Assembly (NCBI GenBank): GCA_947623845.1
Contig: CANQHM010000010.1
Span: 1-29,972, forward strand
Length of the DNA stretch: 29,972 bases
Direction of reading: 5' to 3'
From: an uncultured Bacilli bacterium
GTDB taxonomy: Bacteria; Bacillota_I; Bacilli_A; RF39; UBA660
Numbering within the stretch: position 1 is the stretch's first letter; each line of letters starts with the position of its first letter. Below are positions 20,858-28,893 of the stretch, piece by piece. The notes under the pieces are model-generated. The model had not been told where the DNA came from. It saw only the letters and a program-made list of their open reading frames with translations, and did no database searches. The position numbers and the translations under genes are program-made.

Positions 20858-22678
20858 ATGACGAAGAATAAAGATGAACAAAATAAAAATTCAAAATTAG
20901 GTTTATTTATTATTATAGGGATTGTTTTGGTACTTGTAGTTATAGGAATAATATTAATGTTATTACCTGGTAAGGAAAATAATAAGGGGTTAAATGATGA
21001 TCTACATGAAGAACAACCATTAATTAGCAAAGAGGGCGATAGAACTTTAAAAGTTGTTAGGACAGATTACTTTACTGATGGCATGATGCCAGTCGAAAAT
21101 GACGATGATAAATGCGGTTATATGGATGTTACGGGTAAAGTAGTAATTGATTATCAATATGATAGTTGTAGTGATTTTCAAAATGGGTATGCCACGGTAA
21201 AAAAAGATGATGAATACTTTTTAATCGATAATAAAAATAAAATAGTTAATAAGTGGAAAGGTGTTTCAGCATATTTAGAAAATGACTTAGTAAAAATATA
21301 TAGTGAAGAAAAGTACGGAGTTACAGATTTCAAAGGAAAAGTTATTATTCCCGCAGAGTATGAATCTATAAAAGTTTATGAAAAATTTATTGAAGTAGAA
21401 AAGAATGATAAATATGCTATCTTTGATCGTAAAGGAAAACAATTAACGGAGTTTGCTTTTGATTATGTGGAAGCAGCAGGAGATAGAATTGTCGTTGAAT
21501 TAGACGATAAGTATGCCTTATTTACAGTTTCAGGTAAACAATTAACGGAGTTTAAATATGATGAATTATTTTATAATGAACTAGTCGGTGCTGGAAGAGT
21601 TTGCATAGATGATTTATGTGGGGTTATTGATGCTAATGGTAAAGAAGTTACGGAAATAAATTATAAAGAATTAGGATATTTTACTAAAGATGGCAAAGTA
21701 TCGGCTACTAAAGATGAAAAAGTATATGGATTTGTAGATACAAAGGGGAAAGAATCAGATTTCCAATATAGTTTAACGGAAAGTTATGTAAATGGTTATG
21801 CGACGGTATGCAATAAAGACGAATTATGCGGAGTTATTGATAAAAATGGCAAACTAGTAGTTGATTATAAATATGAGGCTGTTTTAACATTTACCGAAGA
21901 TGGGGTAGCATTTGCCGTCTTAGATGGTAAATTTGGAGTAATTGATGCGAAAGGAAAAGTATTAGTAGATTTCCTATATGATGGTTATTTTAGTTTTGTT
22001 AATGGGTTTGGTTATTTATATAAAGAAGATGATTCATTTAATAAAACGTATGCTATTGTAAATAGTAAAGGTAAACTTATTGCACCAGCTATTTTTGATG
22101 AAGTAAGTTATTTCCATAGTGGATTAGCTAATGTTTGTATTGATGATGAATGTGGATTTATTAATATTGAAGGGAAAATGATTTTAGGAACCTTAGATAT
22201 TGATAAGAAAATAAAAGAACAAGAAGATAAAGAAAATGAGAAGCAAGAAGAAGAAAAAAGAAAAGAAGAATTAGAAGAATTTGTCGGTTATTATGCGGTT
22301 GGAGATTATGATACTTATACGGATTATATCTACTTTAAAGATGATAATACCTATGATAGACAAGTTAATAATACCCATGGATTTGAACATTTATATGGCG
22401 ATTATGAATTTGTTACTAAAAATGAGAAAAAATATGTAAAACTATCATATGATAATGAGGATTTAGATGAACCTTTTGAATGTTATATGGAAATATTAAG
22501 TGATGGTAGTTTAAAATATGATGAAGAGCTTTCGGGTAAAAGTGATCCGCTATGGATTAGTTTAGCTATTCTTTTGAATGATGACGGAAAAGATATGATT
22601 TTTAAAAAACATGATAAAAGTGATACCAAATATGTAGAAGATTTTGTTACGGATGTTATAACTCCTGATGATTATTAA
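20858..22678 (+). CDS. Membrane-anchored WG-repeat protein
   Basis: 606 residues. After a charged N-terminus, one membrane helix (about 13-36) anchors the protein with its bulk outside. About eleven WG-type beta repeats follow (about 75-450), each with a core like CGVIDxNGKxV. Several copies (DKCGYMD, DLCGVID, ELCGVID, ECGFIN) carry a cysteine. A charged E/K coiled-coil stretch (about 450-480) leads to a C-terminal domain with YDEELSGK and DDNTYDRQ-type strands. WG repeats form beta-propeller-like scaffolds; the binding partner is unknown. The start ATG 20858 has GAGGT upstream. A terminator follows directly. Confidence 0.9.
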   Translation: MTKNKDEQNKNSKLGLFIIIGIVLVLVVIGIILMLLPGKENNKGLNDDLHEEQPLISKEGDRTLKVVRTDYFTDGMMPVENDDDKCGYMDVTGKVVIDYQYDSCSDFQNGYATVKKDDEYFLIDNKNKIVNKWKGVSAYLENDLVKIYSEEKYGVTDFKGKVIIPAEYESIKVYEKFIEVEKNDKYAIFDRKGKQLTEFAFDYVEAAGDRIVVELDDKYALFTVSGKQLTEFKYDELFYNELVGAGRVCIDDLCGVIDANGKEVTEINYKELGYFTKDGKVSATKDEKVYGFVDTKGKESDFQYSLTESYVNGYATVCNKDELCGVIDKNGKLVVDYKYEAVLTFTEDGVAFAVLDGKFGVIDAKGKVLVDFLYDGYFSFVNGFGYLYKEDDSFNKTYAIVNSKGKLIAPAIFDEVSYFHSGLANVCIDDECGFINIEGKMILGTLDIDKKIKEQEDKENEKQEEEKRKEELEEFVGYYAVGDYDTYTDYIYFKDDNTYDRQVNNTHGFEHLYGDYEFVTKNEKKYVKLSYDNEDLDEPFECYMEILSDGSLKYDEELSGKSDPLWISLAILLNDDGKDMIFKKHDKSDTKYVEDFVTDVITPDDY

Positions 22679-22688
22679 AAAGAGAATT

Positions 22689-22718
22689 AGAAGACTAAAA
22701 ATTTGGGTCTTCTTTTTT
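22689..22718 (+). terminator. Terminator of the WG-repeat gene
   Basis: AGAAGAC (22689-22695) pairs with GTCTTCT (22707-22713), then T's. Confidence 0.85.
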
Positions 22719-22719
22719 A

Positions 22720-22748
22720 TTGTCTTGTTAGAAGAAATTTGATATATT
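22720..22748 (+). promoter_or_regulatory. Promoter of the Ig-like protein gene
   Basis: TTGTCT (22720-22725), 17-base spacer, TATATT (22743-22748) preceded by TGa. It overlaps the tail of the preceding terminator. Confidence 0.65.
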
Positions 22749-22785
22749 AATAGAGTAATAAAGTAAGAGATGGGAAGTATTTGTT

Positions 22786-24033
22786 ATGAAAAAAATATTC
22801 AAAAATAAGAAAATATTAATAAGTATAATTTTGGTGATCATAATAGGTATAGGAGTAGGAGCAACTATTTTATGGTTTAAACCAAAACCTAAGAGTAATT
22901 CGCCGAAAGAAGAGGAAAAAGCGACAGTAGTGCGGTCTTTAGTAAAACCGGAAACAGGAAGTCCTATACCAGAGATTAAAGATTATTTTGAATATTTAAG
23001 TGGTAAAGAAGAAGATTATGAAATTACCTATCTTAATGATAATGAAGAAGTAGAAAAACGGGATGAATTACTTACTTTTACTTATTATGTAGATAAAGAT
23101 GATAATGAAGTAACTTATGATGATGCTTTTATAAGTAACGAAGATAATCATGAAGAAAAAGTCTTAAAAGATGGTTATAAGGAAATTACGATTCTTAAAG
23201 GTACTTATAATTATACTGTAACTATTACTAATAAAAATAATGAAAAAGAAGTATATACCAGTAGATTAGAACTGCAAGATACTACTGCTCCGGTATTAAA
23301 AGTAAAAGATGTTACGATTACAGAGGGTAGTGAGGTTACAGCAACTAGTTTCTTTCTCAAGTGTGATGATAATTCCAGAGAAGATTGTAATGAACCTTAT
23401 TTTGCCAAAGAAGTAAAAGGGGAAGATGGTAAAGTAACTTATGAAAAAACTAATGAACTTGATAAATCAGTAGGGGGACACGAAGTGCTTTTACAAGCTT
23501 CGGATGCTTCAGGCAATGTTTCAAATGTTGTTAAAGCTAAACTTACCGTTAATAAAAAGCCTACTACAACTAATAAGAAACCAACAACAAATACTAATCC
23601 ATCTAGTAGTGAAACAACTGAGACGAAACCAAATGATCAAGAAAGTACGGTGGAAACTAATTCTGGTACAGCAAATACTTGTGGGTCTAAAGGATATAAC
23701 TATGATCCATCAATGGCTTATATCTTCTGGGGCTGCAACAGTCACGAACCAGCTGGAGGAATGAATAGTGAAATTAACAATGAATTTTATCGTGGTGCTG
23801 GGGCTAGGGAACTAGACGATTGTAACGCCCATTTTGGTGATACAAATTGTGTTGATAGTATAAATGTTATGCCAATTATAGATAACGCTACAGGTAAAAT
23901 TGTTGGCTATTATGTTAAATTTGTTATGTCATACGATGAATCCATCCCTGGCGATACTTGGGGAAATTCTCGAAAAGTAGGCGAAGGTTATATACTTCCT
24001 GGCCGCGTTGTCATGACATCTAAGAGTTACTAA
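22786..24033 (+). CDS. Membrane-anchored Ig-like surface protein
   Basis: 415 residues. A basic N-terminus and one helix (about 9-31) anchor the protein outside the membrane. Middle: two Ig-like segments, the second opening with the typical DTTAPVLKVKDVTITEGSEV and closing with DASGNVSNVVKAKLTV (about 160-260). A threonine/asparagine/lysine-rich linker (KPTTTNKKPTTN) follows. The C-terminal domain (about 300-415) contains CGSKGYNYDPSMAYIFWGC, paired cysteines and IPGDTWGNSRKVGEGY and is not recognised. It is likely a surface or extracellular protein. The terminator follows at once. Confidence 0.85.
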   Translation: MKKIFKNKKILISIILVIIIGIGVGATILWFKPKPKSNSPKEEEKATVVRSLVKPETGSPIPEIKDYFEYLSGKEEDYEITYLNDNEEVEKRDELLTFTYYVDKDDNEVTYDDAFISNEDNHEEKVLKDGYKEITILKGTYNYTVTITNKNNEKEVYTSRLELQDTTAPVLKVKDVTITEGSEVTATSFFLKCDDNSREDCNEPYFAKEVKGEDGKVTYEKTNELDKSVGGHEVLLQASDASGNVSNVVKAKLTVNKKPTTTNKKPTTNTNPSSSETTETKPNDQESTVETNSGTANTCGSKGYNYDPSMAYIFWGCNSHEPAGGMNSEINNEFYRGAGARELDDCNAHFGDTNCVDSINVMPIIDNATGKIVGYYVKFVMSYDESIPGDTWGNSRKVGEGYILPGRVVMTSKSY

Positions 24034-24050
24034 AACTTCTAAAATCATTT

Positions 24051-24075
24051 AAGAGTTCTTCGGAACTCTTTTTTT
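24051..24075 (+). terminator. Strong terminator with UUCG loop
   Basis: AAGAGTTC (24051-24058), loop TTCG, GAACTCTT (24063-24070), then T's. A stable C(UUCG)G tetraloop makes this the strongest terminator in the window. Confidence 0.95.
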
Positions 24076-24100
24076 CTATTATAAAATAAAAGTTACAATG

Positions 24101-24123
24101 AAAAAAATCTAGATGAATCTAGA
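24101..24123 (-). terminator. Terminator of the tRNA-Ile/Glu/Lys unit
   Basis: On the minus strand TCTAGAT and ATCTAGA pair, followed by seven T (the A-run 24101-24107 on the plus strand). Confidence 0.75.
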
Positions 24124-24137
24124 CTTTAAAAACTTAT

Positions 24138-24213
24138 TGGTGTCCCCTTGGGGGCTTGAACCCCAGACCCACTGATTAAGAGTCAGTTGCTCTACCAACT
24201 GAGCTAAGGAGAC
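24138..24213 (-). tRNA. tRNA-Lys (anticodon CTT)
   Basis: 76 nt with encoded CCA. Acceptor GTCTCCT/AGGGGAC (one G-T pair), D-arm TAGCTCAGTTGG, anticodon loop CTCTTAA, T-arm GGTTCAAGCC. It is the last gene of the three-tRNA unit. Confidence 0.95.
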
Positions 24214-24225
24214 GTTTATATAAAA

Positions 24226-24242
24226 ACTCACGATTCGTGAGT
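24226..24242 (-). terminator. Terminator-like hairpin inside the tRNA unit
   Basis: On the minus strand ACTCACG and CGTGAGT (7 bp, loop AAT) are followed by TTTTTATAT, between tRNA-Glu and tRNA-Lys. It may give partial termination or serve as a processing hairpin. Confidence 0.6.
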
Positions 24243-24253
24243 AAGTAACATTA

Positions 24254-24329
24254 TGGTGACCAGTACGAGATTTGAACTCGTGAATGCATGCGTGAAAGGC
24301 ATGTGTGTTAACCGCTTCACCAACTGGCC
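24254..24329 (-). tRNA. tRNA-Glu (anticodon TTC)
   Basis: 76 nt with encoded CCA. Acceptor GGCCAGT/ACTGGTC, anticodon loop CTTTCAC, T-arm AGTTCAAATC. It lies 2 bases after tRNA-Ile(GAT) in the direction of transcription. Confidence 0.95.
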
Positions 24330-24331
24330 AA

Positions 24332-24408
<77 letters not shown>

Positions 24409-24427
24409 GTCTTTAATCGACTATTTA

Positions 24428-24456
24428 ATTGTACCTTATAATTTCCTTTTTGACAA
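24428..24456 (-). promoter_or_regulatory. Promoter of the tRNA-Ile/Glu/Lys unit
   Basis: On the minus strand TTGTCA (24451-24456), 17-base spacer, TACAAT (24428-24433). Confidence 0.8.
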
Positions 24457-24559
24457 GTCTTTTTTTATAAAAATATGTAAAAATTGTTAGTTTTAGACTA
24501 TTTTAAGAACTTATTTTAGATTTTTTAGGAATATAATTAGATAGATAAGGAGGAATAGT

Positions 24560-24889
24560 ATGAATTTAATACCAAATATTCCTCCTAAAGTATTTACTTT
24601 AAGTGCGGTAGTAGTAGGATTTATTTTAGTAGATGATATGAATGCTAATGAACAAAATGCCTTAGGGAACTGGTTAATGCTTACTTCCCAATTATTATGT
24701 ACTAATGCCGCTTATATTCAGTTACAACAAGAAAGAGCAACAGGTAACCCAAATAATGTAACTAATGGCATACCAGGACACCCCGATAACAATAATAATG
24801 GTAATAGTACCCAAGATACTATTAATATGTTAGAAAAGATGGTAAAAGCCTTACAAAAAGAAGTAGGGGATTTAAAAAAGAGCCTTTAA
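24560..24889 (+). CDS. Small protein with hydrophobic N-terminus and coiled-coil tail
   Basis: 109 residues, family not recognised. It has a hydrophobic N-terminal segment (FTLSAVVVGFILV, about 12-24), a helical middle (LGNWLMLTSQLLCTNAAYIQLQ), an asparagine/glycine-rich linker (about 63-83) and a heptad-like helix at the C-terminus (INMLEKMVKALQKEVGDLKKSL), suggesting self-association. The translation signal is strong: AAGGAGG at 24547-24553 before ATG 24560. It is convergent with the F420-ligase-like gene; the two stop codons lie within about 10 bases and within the minus-strand terminator. Confidence 0.8.
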   Translation: MNLIPNIPPKVFTLSAVVVGFILVDDMNANEQNALGNWLMLTSQLLCTNAAYIQLQQERATGNPNNVTNGIPGHPDNNNNGNSTQDTINMLEKMVKALQKEVGDLKKSL

Positions 24890-24896
24890 GACTCTT
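24874..24896 (-). terminator. Terminator of the F420-ligase-like gene
   Basis: Minus strand: AAGAGTC and GGCTCTT pair (one T-G pair) around TTAAA, then a T-run. It covers the stop codons of both convergent genes. Confidence 0.75.
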
Positions 24897-26085
24897 AATC
24901 ACTAGCTAGATTATCGAAATAGCCTTGAATATATACTACTGGGGTACCTTTATCACCACTACCACTAGTTAAATCACATAAAGATCCAATAAGATCAGTA
25001 TATCTTCTAGGAGTAGTTCCTTGTGAAGTCATAGTTCCTTTTAAGTTAGCATCTTTATTACGAATTTCTTCTTTAATAGCTTCTTTAAGTTCATCTCCTC
25101 GTAAATTATCATACTTATTATCACTTAAGTATTTAAGTTTTAATTCATTAGGTGTACCTTCTAACCCTTTAGTATAGAAGGGAGCAACAACGGGATCAGC
25201 TAGTTCCCAAATTCCACCAACAGGGTCTTTAAAAGCTCCATCACCATAAACTAAGACTTCGACATCTTTACCTGTTTTTTCTTTCATTAAACTTTGAACT
25301 TTAAGAATGATTTTTTCACCATCTTTAGGGAATAGTTTTAATCTTTCTTCTGTACTTTTATTACTTCCTAATAAACCATAAGTAGGATTAAAGCCACTAC
25401 CATCGACACTTTCATTTAAGATATCATCAAGACCTAGAACAATAGAAGCCCCTTTACTTTTTAAAACTTCTTTAGAATGAGCTCTCGTATGAATATCACA
25501 AGTTATGACATTTTTAGTATATTCTAGAATCGTATCTACTTGATTAGAGAAGATAAATTCTACTTCACAACCTTCATTTTCAATTAATTCTTTATAGAAT
25601 GTTACATAATTAATACCCGTAAATGGGTGAACCTCATTACCAAATAAACGATGATATTCTTCTTCGTTTAAAACATCGACGCCAGGATTTAAATTAGTTT
25701 TATAAATTAAATTACGAGGGAATAATTCATTTCCCACTTCATCAGTAGGGTAACTAAGTTGCATATAAATCTTTTTAACCCCGCGACATATACCTTTTAA
25801 GATTAGAGAAAAACGATTACGACTTAAGATAGGGAAAACAATACCTACTGTATCACTTTTAATTTTATTTTTAACGTCTTTTCCAATAGCATCAACACTA
25901 GCATAATTACTAGTAGCAATTCCTACTACGGCTTCCGTAATACCGATTATATCTTTATCTTTAACCGTAAAACCCTCACTTTCTTTAGCATCCATAACGG
26001 AATTAACAACAACATCTGCTAAATCCATTCCTTCTTTAATTATAGGAGTTCTAATTCCTCTTACAACAGTTCCAACATTTCGCAT
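24895..26085 (-). CDS. F420-0:gamma-glutamyl ligase family protein
   Basis: 396 residues with the F420_ligase (CofE-type) plan: GTVVRGIRTPIIKEGMDLADVV at the start, KDKDIIGITEAVVGIA, then a central VDVLNEEEYHRLFGNEVHPFTGINYVTFYKELI, a catalytic-core region (CDIHTRAHSKEVL) and GDGAFKDPVGGIWELADPVVAP. In F420-producing organisms CofE adds glutamate to F420-0. Low-GC gut bacteria of this type are not known to make F420, and no other F420 gene is in the window, so the real substrate is probably something else. The start is ATG 26085 behind AAGGAAGG with a long spacing. Confidence 0.85.
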   Translation of the reverse strand: MRNVGTVVRGIRTPIIKEGMDLADVVVNSVMDAKESEGFTVKDKDIIGITEAVVGIATSNYASVDAIGKDVKNKIKSDTVGIVFPILSRNRFSLILKGICRGVKKIYMQLSYPTDEVGNELFPRNLIYKTNLNPGVDVLNEEEYHRLFGNEVHPFTGINYVTFYKELIENEGCEVEFIFSNQVDTILEYTKNVITCDIHTRAHSKEVLKSKGASIVLGLDDILNESVDGSGFNPTYGLLGSNKSTEERLKLFPKDGEKIILKVQSLMKEKTGKDVEVLVYGDGAFKDPVGGIWELADPVVAPFYTKGLEGTPNELKLKYLSDNKYDNLRGDELKEAIKEEIRNKDANLKGTMTSQGTTPRRYTDLIGSLCDLTSGSGDKGTPVVYIQGYFDNLASD

Positions 26086-26169
26086 TTTATAACATACCTT
26101 CCTTCTATAATAAGTTTATCATAAATTTATTATAAACTAAAGAAAGTTACTTTAATTTGACACTATTTA

Positions 26170-26178
26170 TGCTATAAT
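26170..26178 (+). promoter_or_regulatory. Extended -10 promoter of the small membrane protein gene
   Basis: TGc-TATAAT (26173-26178). A TTGACA at 26157 is only 10 bases away, too close to serve as its -35. Confidence 0.6.
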
Positions 26179-26197
26179 ATTTAGTAGGAGTGTTTAG

Positions 26198-26407
26198 ATG
26201 GAAAAAGTTTTAAATAGATTAATATTTGAGGGGATTGGCTGTTTAGTATTTAGTTTAATATTTTTTATTAGTGCTTTAGTTACTAAAGGTAGTTGGTATG
26301 AATATGTATTTGCAGCAGGTTTATTATTATCAGGTAGTGCCTTTATCTATAAAAGTATTACTATTAAGAAAAAACTAAAGAATAAAATTATAACTAAAAA
26401 GAAGTAA
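26198..26407 (+). CDS. Two-helix small membrane protein
   Basis: 69 residues: two hydrophobic helices (about 11-29 and 36-52) and a strongly basic tail (KKKLKNKIITKKK) that should stay in the cytoplasm. No family is recognised. The Shine-Dalgarno TAGGAG is at a normal distance from ATG 26198. It is followed by a lipoprotein gene with its own extended -10. Confidence 0.75.
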   Translation: MEKVLNRLIFEGIGCLVFSLIFFISALVTKGSWYEYVFAAGLLLSGSAFIYKSITIKKKLKNKIITKKK

Positions 26408-26412
26408 TGAAT

Positions 26413-26421
26413 ATGATATAA
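26413..26421 (+). promoter_or_regulatory. Extended -10 promoter of the lipoprotein gene
   Basis: TGa-TATAAT around 26414-26422, within 35 bases of the ATG at 26449. Confidence 0.5.
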
Positions 26422-26448
26422 TATTTAGTGAAAGGAGTAAAACTTGTT

Positions 26449-26859
26449 ATGAAAAGAAAAGCGTGTTTAACATTATTATGTGGGGTTATGTTGTTTTGTT
26501 TAACGGGATGTGCGGAAATTTTTGTTCCTATAGTAGAAGAGAAGTCTGAAAGTTCTGAAATGAAACTAGCTGAACCTTTACAAGAGATTGAAGATGAAAT
26601 TACTAATATGGAAGATGTCGAGACGGCAAAAGTTATAGATTATGGTGAATCGATTTATATTAGTGTTACATATGTTGATAATATTTCTAGTGAGCACATG
26701 AAAAATGAAGGGGTAAAAATATTAAGTTTATTTGATCAAGATATTATTGATAATAAGGAGTTTAAATTTGAAATGATTAGTATGGGTTATGCTAGTTGTA
26801 GTGCTTATAAAAATTATGATGAAGATGATATAAATTGGGATTGTTACGATTTAGACTGA
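26449..26859 (+). CDS. Small lipoprotein, unknown function
   Basis: 136 residues. A signal peptide (MKRKACLTLLCGVMLFC) ends in the lipobox L-T-G-C, giving a lipid-anchored mature protein of about 117 residues. The mature part has an alternating beta-like middle (KVIDYGESIYISVTYVDNI) and two late cysteines (SCSAYKNY, DWDCYDLD). The start is ATG 26449, 11 bases after AAAGGAG; an in-frame GTG at 26428 lies before that site and is rejected. A bipartite terminator follows. Confidence 0.82.
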   Translation: MKRKACLTLLCGVMLFCLTGCAEIFVPIVEEKSESSEMKLAEPLQEIEDEITNMEDVETAKVIDYGESIYISVTYVDNISSEHMKNEGVKILSLFDQDIIDNKEFKFEMISMGYASCSAYKNYDEDDINWDCYDLD

Positions 26860-26882
26860 TGAACTAATTAATTTTGGTAGGT

Positions 26883-26922
26883 AGAGTTATTGAATGCATA
26901 ACATTCTAGGTAACTCTTTTTT
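26883..26922 (+). terminator. Two-tier terminator of the lipoprotein gene
   Basis: Outer stem AGAGTTA (26883-26889)/TAACTCT (26911-26917), inner stem GAATG (26892-26896)/CATTC (26902-26906), then T's. Confidence 0.85.
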
Positions 26923-26930
26923 ATTGGTTT

Positions 26931-26955
26931 TAAAAAGACGGATAAGTATCCATCT
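26931..26955 (-). terminator. Terminator of the GNAT gene
   Basis: Minus strand: AGATGGATA and TATCCGTCT pair (one T-G pair) followed by TTTTT. It lies just beyond the GNAT stop codon. Confidence 0.8.
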
Positions 26956-26958
26956 AAG

Positions 26959-27450
26959 TTATAAATGAAATAAGTAAATATTTTCTTTGTATGCTTCTCT
27001 AAAGGGGCTGGTACCAATCCATTTCCCACCAAGATGCTTATAAAAGTTATTAGAAGAATTACCTTCAAGACAGCCGATTATTAAGTTATTTATACCTTTT
27101 TCCTTGATATTTTTAACGGCATAGTTATATAGTAATTTACCATAACCTTGGCCTTGATATTCTTTTAGAATATATAAAGAATTTATTTCAGCGGCATTTT
27201 CATATTTATCACTATCTAAAGTATAATAAAGCCAACCAATTATTTTATCTTGTAAGGTTAAAACATAATAATCAGGTTGTTCATCTAAGTTATGTTTTAA
27301 TCTTTCAGCATTCCTAGGGACACTATTTTGTAAGCCTTCTAAAAAATCATCATCAACAATTCCTTTATAAGTAGTATTCCAAACAAGAGCAATATCTTTA
27401 GCTAATTCATCGGAGTCTTCAACTTTTCTTTTTCTAATTATTGGTTCCAA
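26959..27450 (-). CDS. GNAT-family N-acetyltransferase
   Basis: 163 residues, one GNAT domain. Acetyl-CoA loop (motif A) is E-Y-Q99-G-Q-G-Y-G104-K-L-L-Y, preceded by AAEINSLYILKEY, and motif B follows with NLIIGCLEGNSSNNFYKHLGGKWIG. These enzymes transfer acetyl from acetyl-CoA to amines of small molecules or proteins; the substrate is unknown. It is alone in its unit, with its own terminator downstream. Confidence 0.9.
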   Translation of the reverse strand: MEPIIRKRKVEDSDELAKDIALVWNTTYKGIVDDDFLEGLQNSVPRNAERLKHNLDEQPDYYVLTLQDKIIGWLYYTLDSDKYENAAEINSLYILKEYQGQGYGKLLYNYAVKNIKEKGINNLIIGCLEGNSSNNFYKHLGGKWIGTSPFREAYKENIYLFHL

Positions 27451-27508
27451 TATAATCTTCTCCTTACATATCTATTACAACAATTTTAGCACTTTTTAGG
27501 ACAAAATA

Positions 27509-27536
27509 AAACCATAACAATTAAATGCTATGGTTT
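27509..27536 (-). terminator. Bidirectional terminator below tRNA-Ser
   Basis: AAACCATA (27509-27516) pairs with TATGGTTT (27529-27536). On the minus strand the tail is TTTTATTTT, and T's follow on the plus strand too. On the minus strand it ends the tRNA-Ser transcript. Confidence 0.7.
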
Positions 27537-27549
27537 TTATATTCTAAAA

Positions 27550-27640
27550 TGGCGGAGCAGAGAAGATTTGAACTTCCGCGCCAGTTACCCGACCTACACC
27601 CTTAGCAGGGGCGCCTCTTCAGCCTCTTGAGTACTGCTCC
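27550..27640 (-). tRNA. tRNA-Ser (anticodon GCT)
   Basis: 91 nt with encoded CCA. Acceptor GGAGCAG/CTGCTCC, anticodon loop CTGCTAA, a long class II variable arm and T-arm AGTTCAAATC. It has its own promoter. Confidence 0.95.
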
Positions 27641-27661
27641 ATAAACCAAGTGAACAAAATA

Positions 27662-27691
27662 ATTGTACTATATATTTAGGTAGTAAGTCAA
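27662..27691 (-). promoter_or_regulatory. Promoter of tRNA-Ser
   Basis: Minus strand TTGACT (27686-27691), 18-base spacer, TACAAT (27662-27667). It lies directly behind the terminator of the neighbouring lipoprotein gene. Confidence 0.75.
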
Positions 27692-27693
27692 GT

Positions 27694-27723
27694 AAAAACT
27701 GCTATTTTAGAACAGCAGTTTTA
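27694..27723 (-). terminator. Terminator of the ZnuA-like gene
   Basis: Minus strand AAAACTGCT and AGCAGTTTT pair, followed by T's. The stop codon TAG is inside the hairpin. Confidence 0.85.
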
Positions 27724-28568
27724 ATATCTTCAATATAACCATTCATAATGTTTAAATAATCTTCGCCATTAGCTCGTTCTTCATCAGTTAAAGTATTCAT
27801 CATATTAACTTTAATTAGAGTGGCATTATGATTAGTTTCTAAATCTTTAGCAATTTCGTTTTCTTCATCATTTCTTACAAATAAGTAAGTATAAGTTTTA
27901 CTAGTAAAGTTATTTTTAATGATATCAGTATAATTATCTTCATCTAAATAGATAACATTAAAGCCATAATCAGTTAAATATCTTAAGACAGGGCAGGTGG
28001 TAACAATAATATTGTTATTCTTACTACGAGCCGCAGATGCTACCGTACGAAGTTCCGCATCCATCTTTGATAAATTTTCTTCTAATTCTTTAAAATTAGT
28101 ATCAATTTCTTCTTTAATATACTTATTACTAATAAATTCACTTAAATTATCTTTAATAGTACCTGCTAACATTAAATAATTATTAGGAGCTAACCATAAC
28201 TCTTCATAAGTAGTTAAACCATAAGCATTATTAAGTCCATAAGAGACATCGATAATCTTCATATCCTTATTCTCATTAATAAAATCTCTAGCTATTTGTT
28301 TTTCTTTACTAAGACCATTATAAACGAATAAAGACGCTTTACTATAATCTCTTACTTGTTTATCCGTTAAAGTATAAGTAAAAGTATCAGCTCCACTAGG
28401 ATAGATAGTATAAATATTTGAAGAATCACCATATAATTCTTTTACTAAATACTCAATAGGATAAACCGTAGTATAAATATCAATTCCTTCCATATCATCT
28501 CTTTTAAAACAGCCAGTAGCACTAAAGATAAGTATTACTAATAATAGTAATTTACTAAATTTTTTCAT
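27702..28568 (-). CDS. ZnuA/AdcA-like lipoprotein with degenerate metal site
   Basis: 288 residues. A signal peptide with lipobox S-A-T-G-C (Cys20) makes it a lipid-anchored extracellular binding protein. The fold segments match cluster 9 metal-binding proteins of zinc/manganese ABC importers: [14 protein letters not shown] (35-48) and an [14 protein letters not shown] segment (55-68). The expected metal histidines are not there: F63 in place of the DxH histidine, E123-L-W in place of HxW, and TTCPVLRYL in place of the SHD motif. No ABC permease or ATPase is adjacent. It probably binds a different ligand or is a decayed paralog. It overlaps the upstream yidD by 4 bases. Confidence 0.8.
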   Translation of the reverse strand: MKKFSKLLLLVILIFSATGCFKRDDMEGIDIYTTVYPIEYLVKELYGDSSNIYTIYPSGADTFTYTLTDKQVRDYSKASLFVYNGLSKEKQIARDFINENKDMKIIDVSYGLNNAYGLTTYEELWLAPNNYLMLAGTIKDNLSEFISNKYIKEEIDTNFKELEENLSKMDAELRTVASAARSKNNNIIVTTCPVLRYLTDYGFNVIYLDEDNYTDIIKNNFTSKTYTYLFVRNDEENEIAKDLETNHNATLIKVNMMNTLTDEERANGEDYLNIMNGYIEDIKTAVLK

Positions 28569-28795
28569 AAACTCTCCTTCTTATCATCATTTGGTACAGG
28601 ATCATATCCCACCTTACCAAAGGGATGACACCTTAATATTCTTTTTATTCCCAAATAACTCCCTTTAATAGTACCATATTTATTTAAAGATTCGATCATA
28701 TAAGTAGAACAAGTAGGAGTAAAATTACATAGAGAATGACTACCTAAAGGACTTATCTTATATAAATAAACTATACCGATGAGCATATATTTCAT
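28565..28795 (-). CDS. yidD: Membrane insertion efficiency factor YidD
   Basis: 76 residues, normal for YidD. Signature: [33 protein letters not shown] followed by [17 protein letters not shown]. YidD assists YidC/SecYEG-dependent membrane protein insertion at the inner membrane. The start is ATG 28795 behind GGTGAA. It overlaps the ZnuA-like gene by 4 bases, so the two are translationally coupled. Pairing with yidC or rnpA is common elsewhere but neither is here. Confidence 0.93.
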   Translation of the reverse strand: MKYMLIGIVYLYKISPLGSHSLCNFTPTCSTYMIESLNKYGTIKGSYLGIKRILRCHPFGKVGYDPVPNDDKKESL

Positions 28796-28812
28796 ACATA
28801 TTCACCAATATA

Positions 28813-28841
28813 ATTTTACTATATATTTTTAAACTTGTAAA
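28813..28841 (-). promoter_or_regulatory. Promoter of the yidD operon
   Basis: Minus strand TTTACA (28836-28841), 17-base spacer, TAAAAT (28813-28818). It diverges from the rnc promoter about 30 bases away. Confidence 0.65.
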
Positions 28842-28866
28842 ATATCTTTAATTATTTTTTATAATT

Positions 28867-28875
28867 TGTTATAAT
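28867..28875 (+). promoter_or_regulatory. Extended -10 promoter of rnc
   Basis: TGt-TATAAT (28870-28875), about 19 bases before ATG 28894. No good -35 box. Confidence 0.65.
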
Positions 28876-28893
28876 TATTATGGTGATTAAAGT

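Noticed and set aside
23504..23764. Second frame inside the Ig-like protein
   Set aside because: Overlaps a real gene in a different frame over its Thr/Asn repeat linker, with no ribosome site.
26868..27068. Minus-strand frame overlapping the GNAT gene end
   Set aside because: Out of frame with the GNAT, crosses two terminators and has no Shine-Dalgarno.
27997..28179. Plus-strand frame over the ZnuA-like gene
   Set aside because: Antisense shadow of a minus-strand gene.
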